Part shown: positions 29,361 to 39,070 of the stretch, piece by piece
Position numbering within the stretch: position 1 is the first letter of the stretch
How the letters are laid out: each line of letters opens with the position of its first letter
NCBI RefSeq assembly: GCF_023016285.1
Contig: NZ_CP095413.1
Coordinates: 1,364,001 to 1,428,000 of the forward strand
DNA from: Muricauda sp. SCSIO 64092
GTDB lineage: Bacteria; Bacteroidota; Bacteroidia; Flavobacteriales; Flavobacteriaceae
Reading direction: 5' to 3'
Length of the DNA: 64,000 bases
Program-made: the position numbers and the translations under genes
Notes under the pieces: model-generated
Told to the model about the DNA's origin: nothing
Database searches by the model: none
What the model saw: only the letters and a program-made list of their open reading frames with translations

Positions 29361-31953
29361 AAAGAACAACCATCATCCACCAAAATGGATGCTCGCTTTT
29401 TTCCGATGGTTCTGCCACCCCAACTATTTGGAGGACTTGGAAGGGGACCTTAGGGAAAGGTTTGGAAAACGGTTGGAAGAACGGGGAATACGCAGCGCAA
29501 AACGGCTTTTCACTCTGGATGTCCTTGGGCTTTTCAGGCCGGGGCTGATACGGTCCTTTCCAAGGACGTTGAACATCTTTGACCGTGATATGTTCAAAAA
29601 CCATTTAAAAATAGGGTTCCGAAACCTATTGAAACATCGCGTCTTTACGCTGATCAATATCGGTGGGATGACCATTGGAATGGTTTGTTTTATTCTTATT
29701 TCCCTGTATATCCAGTATGAACTAAGCTATGATGGGCATCACGAAAAAGCAGATCGGATCTATCGGGTATCCCAAATCCAAAAGGGCAATAATTTCAGGG
29801 GTACCGATCGCTTTGCCTTGGCACCCCAGCCTCTGGCACCCGCTTTAAAGGAACATTTTCCGGAGGTGGAGGCGGCCACAACCCTTCAAGTACGGGAAGC
29901 CTTGTTTTCCCATGGGGAGCAAACCTTCTATGAGCGCGGTCTGTTCGCTGACGAACATCTATTTGAGGTATTTACCTATCCCATTAAGGAAGGAATGGGA
30001 AAAGAGGCACTACAGAATCCCAACACCGTTATTCTTACCGAATCCCTTGCAAAAAAATATTTTGGGGAAGACTCCCCGATAGGTAAGACCCTACATTTTG
30101 AAAATAACCGCCCACTTACCGTAAAAGGGATTGTTTGGGATTTTCCTAAAAACCAACACTTTGATTTTGACTATATCACTTCCTTTCAAAACCTACCTTG
30201 GTATAAAGATGATGTGGGCCGTTGGGGGAGTAATAATTATAGGGCCTATATGGTTTTGACCGAAGGATACGAATACAAGGAATTGGAAGCAAAATTAGGC
30301 TTGCTCGGTACCTACTACAAAGATTCTTTTAAACCCATATTTTTTCTTCAACCCTTACGGGACATCCATCTACGTTCCCAGATCAATTTTGAGATCAGTG
30401 CAAATAGCGATATCCGTTATATTTACCTCTCTGCCTTCATTGCCTTGGTCATCCTGTTATTGGCTTCCATCAATTATATGAATTTGGCCTCCGCCCGATC
30501 GGCAGGGCGTTCCAAGGAAGTAGGCATGCGCAAGGTATTGGGGGCCAAACGAACACAATTGGTGAATCAATTTATGGTAGAGTCCATTTTAATTACCTTT
30601 TTTAGTTTTGGACTGGCCATGGGATCGGTCTACTTCCTATTGCCGGTATTCAATCAACTAATCGATCAGCAGGTTTCTTTGGATCTAAAAGGCAATCGCA
30701 CTGTGTTCGGAATCATGCTATCCATCGCCATTATATTGGCAGGACTTTCCGGATTGTATCCCGCTATATTGTCATCGACCATAAACCCAATAAAGGCCTT
30801 AAAAGGGGGATGGTTTAAAAAAGGAAAAGACGGAGCCTTTTTGCGTAACATACTTGTGGTAGGCCAATTTACTGCGGCCATTGTATTGGCGATAGCAAGT
30901 GTTGTCATTCATCAACAGTTGGAGTACATCCAAAACAAAAAGTTGGGGTATACCAGGGATCAGGTAGTGTATGTTCCCTACCGACAGGCCGACTTTTATG
31001 AACGTAGGGATGCCCTAAAGGCCGAATTGTTAAAGCATCCCCAAATCGAAAAAGTTTCTTTTGCCAGTTCTTTACCCTTGAATATGCAGTCCCAAGGTGT
31101 TGTGGATACATGGGAAGGAAATGGTGGTGAGGAGAAGCTTTGGATTTACCGCAATTATATCGACCATGATTTTATTGACTTGTTCGAGATGTCCTTGGTA
31201 GAAGGACGGAATTATTCCCCGGAACACCCGACCGACTCCACCGTCAGCATCATTTTAAACGAGTCGGCAGTCAAGGCACTGGGCTGGGAGTCCGCCATTG
31301 GCAAGACCTTCGACAATAAACAAGTAATCGGTGTGGTCGAAGATTTTCATTTTCAACCCTTTAATTTGGCCATAGAACCCATGTTCCTTTCCCTGGGCAC
31401 CGAGCGCCGAAGTGCGTATGGCAATATTGTAATCAAAACGACCATGAAAGATTGGGACAATTCTTTGGCCCATGTTCAAAGGACGCTTAAAACCTTTTTG
31501 CCCAAGGTTCCCATTGAACATCGTTTTATGGACGAATCCTATAATCAACTGTACCGATCCGAAAAGCGGTTTGGGGAGGTCTTCAACATTTTCACGTGTA
31601 TAGCTTTGTTCATTGCCTCCATCGGCCTTTTTGGTCTGGTGGCCCATAGCATACTGCTCCGCACGAAGGAAATCGGTATCCGAAAGGTACTTGGTGCCAC
31701 TGTTTCCAACATTTTAGGCCTCGTCTCCAAAAGCTTTTTGAGGCTTGTCCTTTTGTCGGCGATCATTGCCGTTCCCATTGCTTGGCTGGGAATGGACAGA
31801 TGGCTTGAGGATTTTGCCTATCGGATCCATTTGGATTGGTGGATATTTTTGTCGGTAGGATCGTTGGCTTTGATCATTGCTTTTTTTACCGCAAATGCAC
31901 AGACCATTAAGGTAGCGAACAGAAATCCAGTGCATGCCTTGCGGGAGGAATAG
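29353..31953 (+). CDS. FtsX/MacB-type ABC transporter permease with N-terminal prefix domain
   Basis: Residues 1-75 are a cytoplasmic prefix (FCHPNYLEDLEGDLRERFG) typical of permeases encoded beside PadR regulators. Then comes a membrane helix (about 98-118), a MacB-type periplasmic domain, three helices (about 360-470), a second helix plus periplasmic domain, and three C-terminal helices with IGIRKVLGATVSNIL. It has two FtsX cores and no ATPase, so it must use a partner encoded elsewhere. Substrate unknown; efflux or lipoprotein export is the family theme. Confidence 0.9.
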   Translation: MLKKNNHHPPKWMLAFFRWFCHPNYLEDLEGDLRERFGKRLEERGIRSAKRLFTLDVLGLFRPGLIRSFPRTLNIFDRDMFKNHLKIGFRNLLKHRVFTLINIGGMTIGMVCFILISLYIQYELSYDGHHEKADRIYRVSQIQKGNNFRGTDRFALAPQPLAPALKEHFPEVEAATTLQVREALFSHGEQTFYERGLFADEHLFEVFTYPIKEGMGKEALQNPNTVILTESLAKKYFGEDSPIGKTLHFENNRPLTVKGIVWDFPKNQHFDFDYITSFQNLPWYKDDVGRWGSNNYRAYMVLTEGYEYKELEAKLGLLGTYYKDSFKPIFFLQPLRDIHLRSQINFEISANSDIRYIYLSAFIALVILLLASINYMNLASARSAGRSKEVGMRKVLGAKRTQLVNQFMVESILITFFSFGLAMGSVYFLLPVFNQLIDQQVSLDLKGNRTVFGIMLSIAIILAGLSGLYPAILSSTINPIKALKGGWFKKGKDGAFLRNILVVGQFTAAIVLAIASVVIHQQLEYIQNKKLGYTRDQVVYVPYRQADFYERRDALKAELLKHPQIEKVSFASSLPLNMQSQGVVDTWEGNGGEEKLWIYRNYIDHDFIDLFEMSLVEGRNYSPEHPTDSTVSIILNESAVKALGWESAIGKTFDNKQVIGVVEDFHFQPFNLAIEPMFLSLGTERRSAYGNIVIKTTMKDWDNSLAHVQRTLKTFLPKVPIEHRFMDESYNQLYRSEKRFGEVFNIFTCIALFIASIGLFGLVAHSILLRTKEIGIRKVLGATVSNILGLVSKSFLRLVLLSAIIAVPIAWLGMDRWLEDFAYRIHLDWWIFLSVGSLALIIAFFTANAQTIKVANRNPVHALREE

Positions 31954-32153
31954 AACGGTCATTTGAAATGGCCCTGTTAAAGGAACGCCGTTCAAATTTC
32001 CAATTTTGGTTTTGCGCTTTGCCGATCGTTGACCCAAACTAGGGAATGCTTGATCTATTTGTCAACGATATTTTACATTCTTGAAACAATTGGAACAAGT
32101 GCAACACAATTGTATTTTTTAATCTCCTTGTTTAAGGACAATAATGAACAGCT

Positions 32154-33836
32154 ATGCGATTTAAAACCATTCTCCTTTGCTTCCTGACCGCGATGGGCAA
32201 TACAAACGCCCAAGAATATGATTTCAAGAAGTCCTTGGACAGCATTTCCAAGAAGATAGATGATATCTGCGCCCATTGGAAGGTGGGGCCCGGTGGTGTG
32301 GTCGGCATCGTACAGGATGGGGAAATCGTATTCTCAAGGGCCTACGGAAAGGCCAGTTTGGAACATGATGTTCCCATCACCGAAAAGACCGTTTTCAACA
32401 TCGCCTCCGTGTCCAAACAGTTCACGGCCTTTTCCCTAGTGCTATTGGAAGAGCAGGGCAGGCTCGACCTTGATGACGACATCCGGAAACACCTGCCCGA
32501 AATTCCCGATTTTGGGGAGCCGATTACCATCAGACACCTCTTGACCCACACCAGTGGTCTGAGGAACTTTCAGGACATTCTTGCCATGGCAGGTTGGCGG
32601 GGAGGCGATGCAATGCGACGGGAAGACGTACTTCGGTTCGTAACCCAACAAAAGGAGCTCAATTTCAGTCCCGGCACCCTAGGGCTTTATTGCAATACGG
32701 GCTTTATCCTGGCCACCTACATCGTAGAACGGGTTACGGGCATGCCGTTCGATCAATGGACGAAAGAGAACCTTTTCGAACCTCTGGGCATGAAAAACAC
32801 GGAGTTCAGGGAGGATATGGAAATGGTCATGAGGAACACGGCCAAAAGCTACGACCGCGAAAACGATGGCACTTACAAGAAGCGGTTCGAATACTACAAT
32901 TATATGGGCAACGGGAACCTCTACTCCACCTTGGGCGATCTTGCCAAATGGATCGCTAATTTCGGGGATAAAAAACTGGGCGGGGCCAGTACGATTGAAA
33001 AACTGACCCAACAACACGTCATGAAAAAGGGGGACACCCTACACTACGGCCTTGGAATAGGCAACAAAGAACATCGGGGGCTGGCCAACTGGTCCCACGG
33101 CGGCTCGGTAGGGGGATATCGCGCCACATTTTCCTATTATCCCGATACCGATACGGGGTTCATTGCCCTGTCAAACTCAAGTAGGGGGAACCCAATCGGT
33201 GTGGTCAACCCATTGATCGATCTGTATCTTGGCGATTTGATGGAGCCAAAACCAAAGAACGAACCGCGCTATCCACATTTGAAAAACGAAGTTTCCATCA
33301 AAAAGAAGAGTTTTCAGCTTGTAGCGGGCCACTACCGTTTGGAAAAAACCTCGGTGGAACTCTATGAATCCAACGGCAAATACTATATGCAGTCCGAAAA
33401 AAAGTACCCCAAGATCGAGCTGTTGGCCGCCTCCGACACCACTTTTTTTGTGAGGGACAGGCCCATCAGTATCTATATCGACCCGGGAAGTGGTCTGATT
33501 GACAGGCATATCGTGATAAACGATGATGGGCATATTCAACATGGAAAAAAATATGACCCGGAACTGTCCAAAGAGGAACACCTTGAGCAGTATGTCGGCA
33601 GTTATTATTCCCCCGAGTTATGGACCACCTATAATTTTTCTTTGAAAGACGGCAAACTGAAGGGCGACGATGCACGCCAACCGGAATTCGATATCGTACC
33701 CTACACCGAGGACTATCTGATCGCCAATGGATTTTTCTTCAACGAAGTCAAAGTGATCCGATCCGATAAGGGTGCTGTGGAGGGCATAAGGGTCAGTAGC
33801 AACAGGGCGAAGAATGTCCTGTTCACAAAGCAATGA
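32154..33836 (+). CDS. Exported beta-lactamase-fold serine hydrolase with C-terminal extension
   Basis: A signal peptide (to about residue 20) precedes a class C beta-lactamase/D,D-peptidase domain with S85-V-S-K88, the YCN motif in GLYCNTGF and HGGSVGG as the third motif. All three catalytic motifs are intact, unlike the other hydrolase in this window. Residues 390-560 form a beta-rich C-terminal domain common in this family in Bacteroidota. It stands alone between the two permease genes and converges with the second. Confidence 0.88.
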   Translation: MRFKTILLCFLTAMGNTNAQEYDFKKSLDSISKKIDDICAHWKVGPGGVVGIVQDGEIVFSRAYGKASLEHDVPITEKTVFNIASVSKQFTAFSLVLLEEQGRLDLDDDIRKHLPEIPDFGEPITIRHLLTHTSGLRNFQDILAMAGWRGGDAMRREDVLRFVTQQKELNFSPGTLGLYCNTGFILATYIVERVTGMPFDQWTKENLFEPLGMKNTEFREDMEMVMRNTAKSYDRENDGTYKKRFEYYNYMGNGNLYSTLGDLAKWIANFGDKKLGGASTIEKLTQQHVMKKGDTLHYGLGIGNKEHRGLANWSHGGSVGGYRATFSYYPDTDTGFIALSNSSRGNPIGVVNPLIDLYLGDLMEPKPKNEPRYPHLKNEVSIKKKSFQLVAGHYRLEKTSVELYESNGKYYMQSEKKYPKIELLAASDTTFFVRDRPISIYIDPGSGLIDRHIVINDDGHIQHGKKYDPELSKEEHLEQYVGSYYSPELWTTYNFSLKDGKLKGDDARQPEFDIVPYTEDYLIANGFFFNEVKVIRSDKGAVEGIRVSSNRAKNVLFTKQ

Positions 33837-34231
33837 TTCGTCCTAGACTTATTTTACCGATAATTTTGAGGTTTTGACCCTTTGGGAGAGATTTCACGAA
33901 TGTCGGTACCCCCATCGTCCTATAAATTGAACCCTTTTTGATACTCATTTCATACTGCAAATTCCACTTTTTCATCTTCTGAGCGAGATATCCGGGATAT
34001 GTAAAAAGATGACTTGTTATCTCGGAAAGTGCCGGAAACCACCAATAGGATTCCTGAATTGGACACGGGATAAATCTGAATAGTATCTACCTGAATTGGT
34101 TTCAAAAATGTTCCGTAAAAGGTCAATTAACGATACTACTAAAAATGGGACTGTGTAAATAATTGGAATTAATTCTTCTGCTAAATCCAATAAAACGGCC
34201 GTTTTATGGACCAGTTAATGGCCCCATGTAC
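33837..34231. other. Convergent intergenic region
   Basis: Nothing coding was found here. It contains copy A of the roughly 100-bp direct repeat described separately, and a perfect palindrome TAAAACGGCCGTTTTA near 34192-34207 that could serve as a bidirectional terminator. Confidence 0.45.
34116..34213. repeat. Direct repeat copy A flanking the FtsX permease gene
   Basis: The first 30 bases (34116-34145) are identical to 37121-37150. TGGGACT follows in both, and both end in an AAAACGGCC...TTTTATGG block. Overall about 100 bp in the same orientation with a diverged centre. The copies are 3.0 kb apart and bracket the permease gene, with copy B next to the recombinase. Confidence 0.6.
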
Positions 34232-36619
34232 CTATTCATCCCTAAGCCCATCGACAGGATTATTGTTCGCGGCCTTAATGGCTTGACTGCCCACTGTAAG
34301 CATAGCCACAGATAGAGCTGCAAGTGCCGCTGCCAGAAAGTTCCATATCTGTAGTGGAATTCGATAGGCAAAACTGGAGAGCCAGTTATTAGTTAGCAGA
34401 TAGGCTACAGGAAGTGCTATCAAAATCGCAATCAAGACCAGCTTTGCAAACTCGCCGGACAACATTAGAGTGACTTGGGCAGTACTTTGTCCGAGTACCT
34501 TCCGGATGCCCACCTCTTTTCGCCTCCGCTCTACGGTATGAACGGCCAGTCCAAAAAGGCCGAGGCATGAAATCAGTATCGCAAGGCCCGCAAAATATCG
34601 GGACAGTACCACGACCCTGGTCTCGGAGGCGTATAGCTTTTGATAGTCCTGGTCCATGAACCTGAAATCGAACGGAAGGCCTTGGTTGTATTCATCGTAA
34701 AGGTCCCCAATGCGATCAATCGCGGCCCGCTCCATGCCGGGTCTGATCTTTACCAAAATATCGATACCGATGGGATAACACTGTATGATGGTTGGCTTTA
34801 TCGGTTCATAAAGGGATTCTAGATGGAAGTCCCTGGCCACTCCGATGATATGTCGGTCCTGTCCCCAAAGCTTTATGGTCTTGCCTATGGGTTCCTGAAG
34901 CTCCATAGCTTCGATGGCCCTCTCATTGAAGATGACTTTGAGGGTGTCCGATTTGAACTCCCTGGAGAAGGCCCTTCCCTCGGCCATTTCGATTCCCAAA
35001 AGCTGTAACAGGTCATAGCTGCCCTCTAAATTCTTGAATTCGATACGTTCCTCCGGGTCTTTTCCTTCCCAATGAACCGACCCAGTACCGCCATGGAGTC
35101 CGAATAAATCGTGCCAAAAGCTTGAGACACCACTAACCTCAGGCATGTTCCGGACCTCATCCATGAAGGGTCCGTAATTCTTTTCCAGGTTTCCCTCCCG
35201 TTTAAAGACGACGATGTTCTCCCTGTTGTAGCCTAAGTTCTTCGATTGGATAAGATCCGTCTGGCCATGGACAATCAGTACGGATACGATCAAAATAATC
35301 GAAATCGCGAATTGAAAGACCACCAATCCCTTCCGTACCCAAAGTTCGCCAGATGATGTTTTCAAAGTACCCTTCAAGACGGCCACGGGCCTGAAACCGG
35401 AGAGATGGATGGCGGGATAGCAGCCTGCAATAAGTCCCGTAAGCAACGCAATGGTCAAGGCGGGCCATAGGAACTCCAACACCGATGTAAGTCCCAATTG
35501 CTTTCCAGTAATGGAATTGAAGCCGGGAAGCAGCAAAAGAACGAGCAGCACGGCTAATATAAGCGAGAAAAAAGCTGTCAGGATAGACTCGCCCAAAAAT
35601 TGTAGCATCAAGGTCTTGCGACCGGCTCCGATTGCCTTTTTTATCCCGATTTCCTTGATTCTCCGTGAGGCCCTTGCCACGGAGAGGTTCATAAAATTGA
35701 TACAGGCGATGAGTAGTACGAAGAGAGCCACCCCAGAAAACAAGTATACATAATCAATCCGTCCACCGACCAACTTACCGTTTTCATAACGCCCATGAAG
35801 GTACTTATCGGAATAGTTGCGGAGGAACAGGGTAGAGTTCGAACCTTCGTGTTTGGTGGCGATAAAACCCGAAATTTTTTTATTGAAGGCTTCCTCATCG
35901 GCACCCTCCTTCAGGGTGAGATAGGTTCTCGGATTGCTATTGCCCCAGTTTTCCAAATTCATCCGCTCCAGATTGGTCTGAAAGTAAAGTTCGTAGGGCA
36001 ACAGCACATCGAAATTTTCGGTGGTATTCTGGGGGAGTTTTTCGAAAACCCCGGCGACATAGTACGGCCCAGTATAGTCCTCCCATTCCAATTGTAGGGG
36101 CTTCCCGATGATATTTGCCGTACTGGGAAAGAGTTTATCGGCCAGCTCGTCGGATATGACCATTCCGTATTTATCGGAAAGAACGCCCTCCTTGTTCCCT
36201 TGCAACAATTTCCATGAAAACATCTTGAAATAAGCTTCCCCGGCGAATTGCGCATCGGCCTTGATTTGTTTTTCGCCATGCGCGATGATGCCCTGGCCCG
36301 TGTACCAGAAAGGGGGAACGACGGCAACCGCGTGTTCCACTTCGGGCATTTCTTTTTTTAGGGCTTGGGCCAATAAGGCGGGGTTGCCCTCATGAGTGAC
36401 GATTTCACCGCCGCCCGCAGGAAAGTTGCGCATCATTTGGTACAGCCAACGGTCCTTTTCATGAAATTTGTCCACACCCACTTCATCGTTGACCCAAAGT
36501 AATATCAACAGTACGCAGGTCAGCCCAATCGTAAGGCCAATGATGTTTATTAAAAAGGAGCCTTTGTATTTTTTGATGCTTCTGATGACGAGCAGGAAGT
36601 TGTGTTTCAACATGGTCAA
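34232..36619 (-). CDS. FtsX/MacB-type ABC transporter permease
   Basis: The 795-residue protein starts directly with a membrane helix (GSFLINIIGLTIGLTCVLLILLWV) and lacks the prefix domain of the other permease. Two MacB-type periplasmic domains alternate with FtsX helices, with the conserved IKEIGIKKAIGAGRKT and RRKEVGIRKVLGQS segments after helices. It has no ATPase and no regulator beside it. It is flanked by the 100-bp direct repeats. Confidence 0.9.
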   Translation of the reverse strand: MTMLKHNFLLVIRSIKKYKGSFLINIIGLTIGLTCVLLILLWVNDEVGVDKFHEKDRWLYQMMRNFPAGGGEIVTHEGNPALLAQALKKEMPEVEHAVAVVPPFWYTGQGIIAHGEKQIKADAQFAGEAYFKMFSWKLLQGNKEGVLSDKYGMVISDELADKLFPSTANIIGKPLQLEWEDYTGPYYVAGVFEKLPQNTTENFDVLLPYELYFQTNLERMNLENWGNSNPRTYLTLKEGADEEAFNKKISGFIATKHEGSNSTLFLRNYSDKYLHGRYENGKLVGGRIDYVYLFSGVALFVLLIACINFMNLSVARASRRIKEIGIKKAIGAGRKTLMLQFLGESILTAFFSLILAVLLVLLLLPGFNSITGKQLGLTSVLEFLWPALTIALLTGLIAGCYPAIHLSGFRPVAVLKGTLKTSSGELWVRKGLVVFQFAISIILIVSVLIVHGQTDLIQSKNLGYNRENIVVFKREGNLEKNYGPFMDEVRNMPEVSGVSSFWHDLFGLHGGTGSVHWEGKDPEERIEFKNLEGSYDLLQLLGIEMAEGRAFSREFKSDTLKVIFNERAIEAMELQEPIGKTIKLWGQDRHIIGVARDFHLESLYEPIKPTIIQCYPIGIDILVKIRPGMERAAIDRIGDLYDEYNQGLPFDFRFMDQDYQKLYASETRVVVLSRYFAGLAILISCLGLFGLAVHTVERRRKEVGIRKVLGQSTAQVTLMLSGEFAKLVLIAILIALPVAYLLTNNWLSSFAYRIPLQIWNFLAAALAALSVAMLTVGSQAIKAANNNPVDGLRDE

Positions 36620-37232
36620 GGTATTTGAACTGTGGTACCTTCTGGTCGTATATATTGTAAAATCCTCAGATTCACAATAACGAACGTAACGGCCTATCTT
36701 AAAGAGTAGGGAATATCAAAAAAGTTACACGAATAAAGGGAGATTTTGTATCAGTACTTTAAAACCAACGATTTAAAAACCCCATAATAAAGTTTTATGC
36801 ATACTGCTTTAATTTGTTATCAAATAATATTCCAAGAAGACAGAAGTGTCAAAGTATGGTTAAAAAGGCATTCCTTTCGGTGCCACCCAAATTTTGAGCT
36901 TCTTTGAAGCCCTAAAAACAATCCAGTCATCCAATTTCAACAAGGCCCTTTTCTTCTGCTTTTTGAAATATGAACCTCTGAAAGTCCGTGGTTTTTTGTG
37001 TTATTGCCAGACTCTTCACAAGTTATCGAACTATTTTTGATATAAGAAAAAACTTACCTGGAAATTAAAAACGAAACTTTGAAAATAGGTTTGCTAGACA
37101 TTATATAAAACTCCATCCTATAAAAGGTCAATTAACGATACTACTAAAAAAGACCAAGGATGGGACTTGACAATTTAATACCAGTTCATTAGTTGAAGTT
37201 GGCCCTTAAAAACGGCCCTTTTATGGTAATAT
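36620..37232. other. Intergenic region between permease and recombinase genes
   Basis: This 613-base stretch contains repeat copy B (37121-37225). A minus-strand coding-like fragment of about 30 codons near 36930-37020 ends in a stop and may be a relic. No complete gene is supported. Confidence 0.45.
37121..37225. repeat. Direct repeat copy B, adjacent to the recombinase gene
   Basis: Second copy of the repeat at 34116-34213, ending 8 nt from the recombinase stop codon. The near-identical 30-bp block and the shared GGCC-rich end support common origin. It does not have the hairpin form or GTTAGC end of the cassette-associated sites. Confidence 0.6.
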
Positions 37233-38051
37233 TTAATCGTCAAAAGGGCTTATAACATTTAACAGAGCGGGTTCGGCGACTTGAGTGTATATCATAGTCG
37301 TCTTTATAGAATTGTGCCCTAGAAGCTTTTGTATCACTCTAACATCAGTTCCTTTTTCCAAAAGATGGGTGGCATAGCTGTGACGTAAGGTATGGGCCGT
37401 AATCTGTTTGTTGATCTTTGCCCTGTTGGCTGCACCTTTAAGAAGCTTGTTGAAGCTAGAAGAGGAATATTTCCCTCCCTTTTGCCCCTCGAACAAATAT
37501 TGTTTCGGTGAAAATTTCTTGTAGTATTCACGAAGCATTATCAAAATTTTTTCGGATAAGGGAACTATCCTATCCTTGTTTCCCTTTCCTGATTTGACGT
37601 GTATGACCATTCTGGAGGAGTCTATATCCCTGATTTTAAGTCCGATCAGTTCACCTACCCTGAGACCAGCACTATAGGTAAGGGCAATCATACTCTTGTG
37701 CTTGATATTGTTTGCTTTTTCTATGATTTTAAGAACATCTTCCTTTGCAATTACAACCGGAAGTTTTTGGGGTTTTCTGCTCGGAAACAAAAATTCCAGG
37801 TTGATATTCTTTCCAAACATTTCCCTATAGTAAAGCTTTAGTGCCATCGCAATTTGTTTCTGATAGGAGTAGGACACTTTTTTGGTATGCACCATATGAT
37901 AAAAGTATTTATGGAGTTCAGTTTCATCAATCCTATTTAACGGCTTTTTGAAAAAGTGCCTGGCCATCTTTACGATTGATGAATAACTTTCAATGGTATT
38001 CTTGCTATACCTTTTAACCTCCAATATTTTAACAAAATCAGGAATAGACAT
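37233..38051 (-). CDS. IntI-like tyrosine recombinase
   Basis: The 272-residue protein has an N-terminal SAM-like core-binding domain (about 3-85) and a catalytic domain with R131 (GLRVGEL), a Lys in SGKGNKDR, H220-x-x-R223 (AHTLRHSYA), H246 and nucleophile Y255 (TTMIYTQV). The linker SRKPQKLPVV and the C-terminal ISPFDD resemble integron integrases (PKRLPVV, SPLD). The IntI-specific insertion between the box I and box II halves is absent; in length it resembles XerC. It is divergent from the plus-strand cassette genes, exactly as intI is from its array. Confidence 0.88.
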   Translation of the reverse strand: MSIPDFVKILEVKRYSKNTIESYSSIVKMARHFFKKPLNRIDETELHKYFYHMVHTKKVSYSYQKQIAMALKLYYREMFGKNINLEFLFPSRKPQKLPVVIAKEDVLKIIEKANNIKHKSMIALTYSAGLRVGELIGLKIRDIDSSRMVIHVKSGKGNKDRIVPLSEKILIMLREYYKKFSPKQYLFEGQKGGKYSSSSFNKLLKGAANRAKINKQITAHTLRHSYATHLLEKGTDVRVIQKLLGHNSIKTTMIYTQVAEPALLNVISPFDD

Positions 38052-38177
38052 TATAAAACGAATATATCGATTTTTAGTAAAAAGTATTAATTTTAACCAA
38101 ATTAGGGCGGTTATAAGGAATCAATCTTATATCCAATAGTTATGATCAATCCCAGAACTTGAAAAATCACCTTTAAT
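38052..38177. other. Candidate primary recombination site (attI-like) and promoter region
   Basis: This is the only space between the divergent recombinase and the first cassette gene, the position of attI in integrons. GGTTATAAGG and AGTTATGATC offer possible GTT crossover points that resemble the GTTAGC ends of downstream sites. No experimental or comparative evidence is available here, so the call rests on position. Confidence 0.3.
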
Positions 38178-38924
38178 ATGAAGAAGATAATTCTAACAAC
38201 AACTGCTATTGTTCTTATTGTAACCTCTTTAAATGCCCAATGGACAGACAATGGAGCTAGTCTAACAACTACTGACAACATTGGTATTGGTACTTCAAAC
38301 CCAGGAGCGAAGTTGCACGTCAATAATGGAAACAACTCATATGGAACAATTTTAGCAAACGCCGATGAAAGTAGCTTTTCACTTTACGCGAAAACTATTA
38401 CAACTCAACCAATTAATGTCGAATCCTTCCGGCTGGGGCTAAAATATAATAATGATGAGAATAATGGTTATATATCATTTTACAGAGGCGGAGGAACTTC
38501 TGGAGGGTTCATTGGATTTGCTACAAACGGATCAGAAAGATTAAGGATACTTACCAACGGAAACGTAGGAATTGGAACTTCTTCAACTGGTTCACACAAA
38601 CTTGCTGTAGACGGCTCTATTGGAGCAAGAGAAATAAAAGTAGAAGCCACTGGCTGGTCTGACTTTGTTTTTGAGGACGATTATGAGCTTCGAACGCTCG
38701 AAGAAGTTGAAGAACACATTAGTGAAAATGGCCACCTTCCCGAAATTCCAAGTGAAGCTGAAGTAACTGAAAATGGAATCAACTTGGGAGAGATGAATGC
38801 TAAGCTTCTTCAGAAGATAGAGGAGCTGACACTTTATTTGATTGAACAGAACAAAGAGAATCAAGAACAACGGAAACTTATTGAAGAACTTCAGAAAGAG
38901 GTTTCTGACCTAAAAACCGAATAA
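38178..38924 (+). CDS. Exported tail-fibre-like protein with C-terminal coiled coil (cassette 1)
   Basis: A signal peptide (to about residue 20, LNAQ) leads into NIGIGTSNPGAKLHV and NVGIGTSSTGSHKLAV, repeats typical of secreted Bacteroidota proteins related to phage tail fibres. The segment LPEIPSEAEVTENGINLGEMNAKLLQ and a terminal coiled coil (about 205-248) complete the family pattern. Such proteins may be surface adhesins; function is unknown. It is the first gene after the recombinase and is followed at once by an attC-like hairpin. Confidence 0.75.
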   Translation: MKKIILTTTAIVLIVTSLNAQWTDNGASLTTTDNIGIGTSNPGAKLHVNNGNNSYGTILANADESSFSLYAKTITTQPINVESFRLGLKYNNDENNGYISFYRGGGTSGGFIGFATNGSERLRILTNGNVGIGTSSTGSHKLAVDGSIGAREIKVEATGWSDFVFEDDYELRTLEEVEEHISENGHLPEIPSEAEVTENGINLGEMNAKLLQKIEELTLYLIEQNKENQEQRKLIEELQKEVSDLKTE

Positions 38925-38930
38925 AAGATC

Positions 38931-39042
38931 ATAACAAAATGTATAGTGAATGCACTTTCGAGCTTTTCTCGAATACCTGAGCAATCCGATATTTCAGAGT
39001 TCTCAGAAAGTGTAGCGCACTCACCATACATAGACGTTAGCC
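38931..39042 (+). repeat. attC-like recombination hairpin 1
   Basis: Arm 38939-38959 pairs imperfectly with 39006-39031 (shared ATGTAT...GTGA/GTGCA...CTTTC pattern on opposite strands), with unpaired bases on one side only. The outer ends are ATAACAA and GTTAGCC (39036-39042). A small inner hairpin TTCGAGCTTTTCTCGAA lies in the loop. This is the layout of integron attC sites: conserved 3' GTTRRRY-like end, bulged stem, variable loop. It joins cassettes 1 and 2. Confidence 0.6.
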
Positions 39043-39070
39043 ACAAGCAAAAAAACGAAACGAAAACAAT

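Noticed and set aside
34116..37225. The 100-bp repeats as further attC-like sites
   Set aside because: They lack the stem arms and GTTAGC end and lie on the other side of the recombinase.
38178..38924. Tail-fibre-like gene next to an integrase as evidence for a prophage
   Set aside because: No capsid, portal, terminase or lysis genes are near. This protein type is common as a non-phage secreted protein in Bacteroidota.
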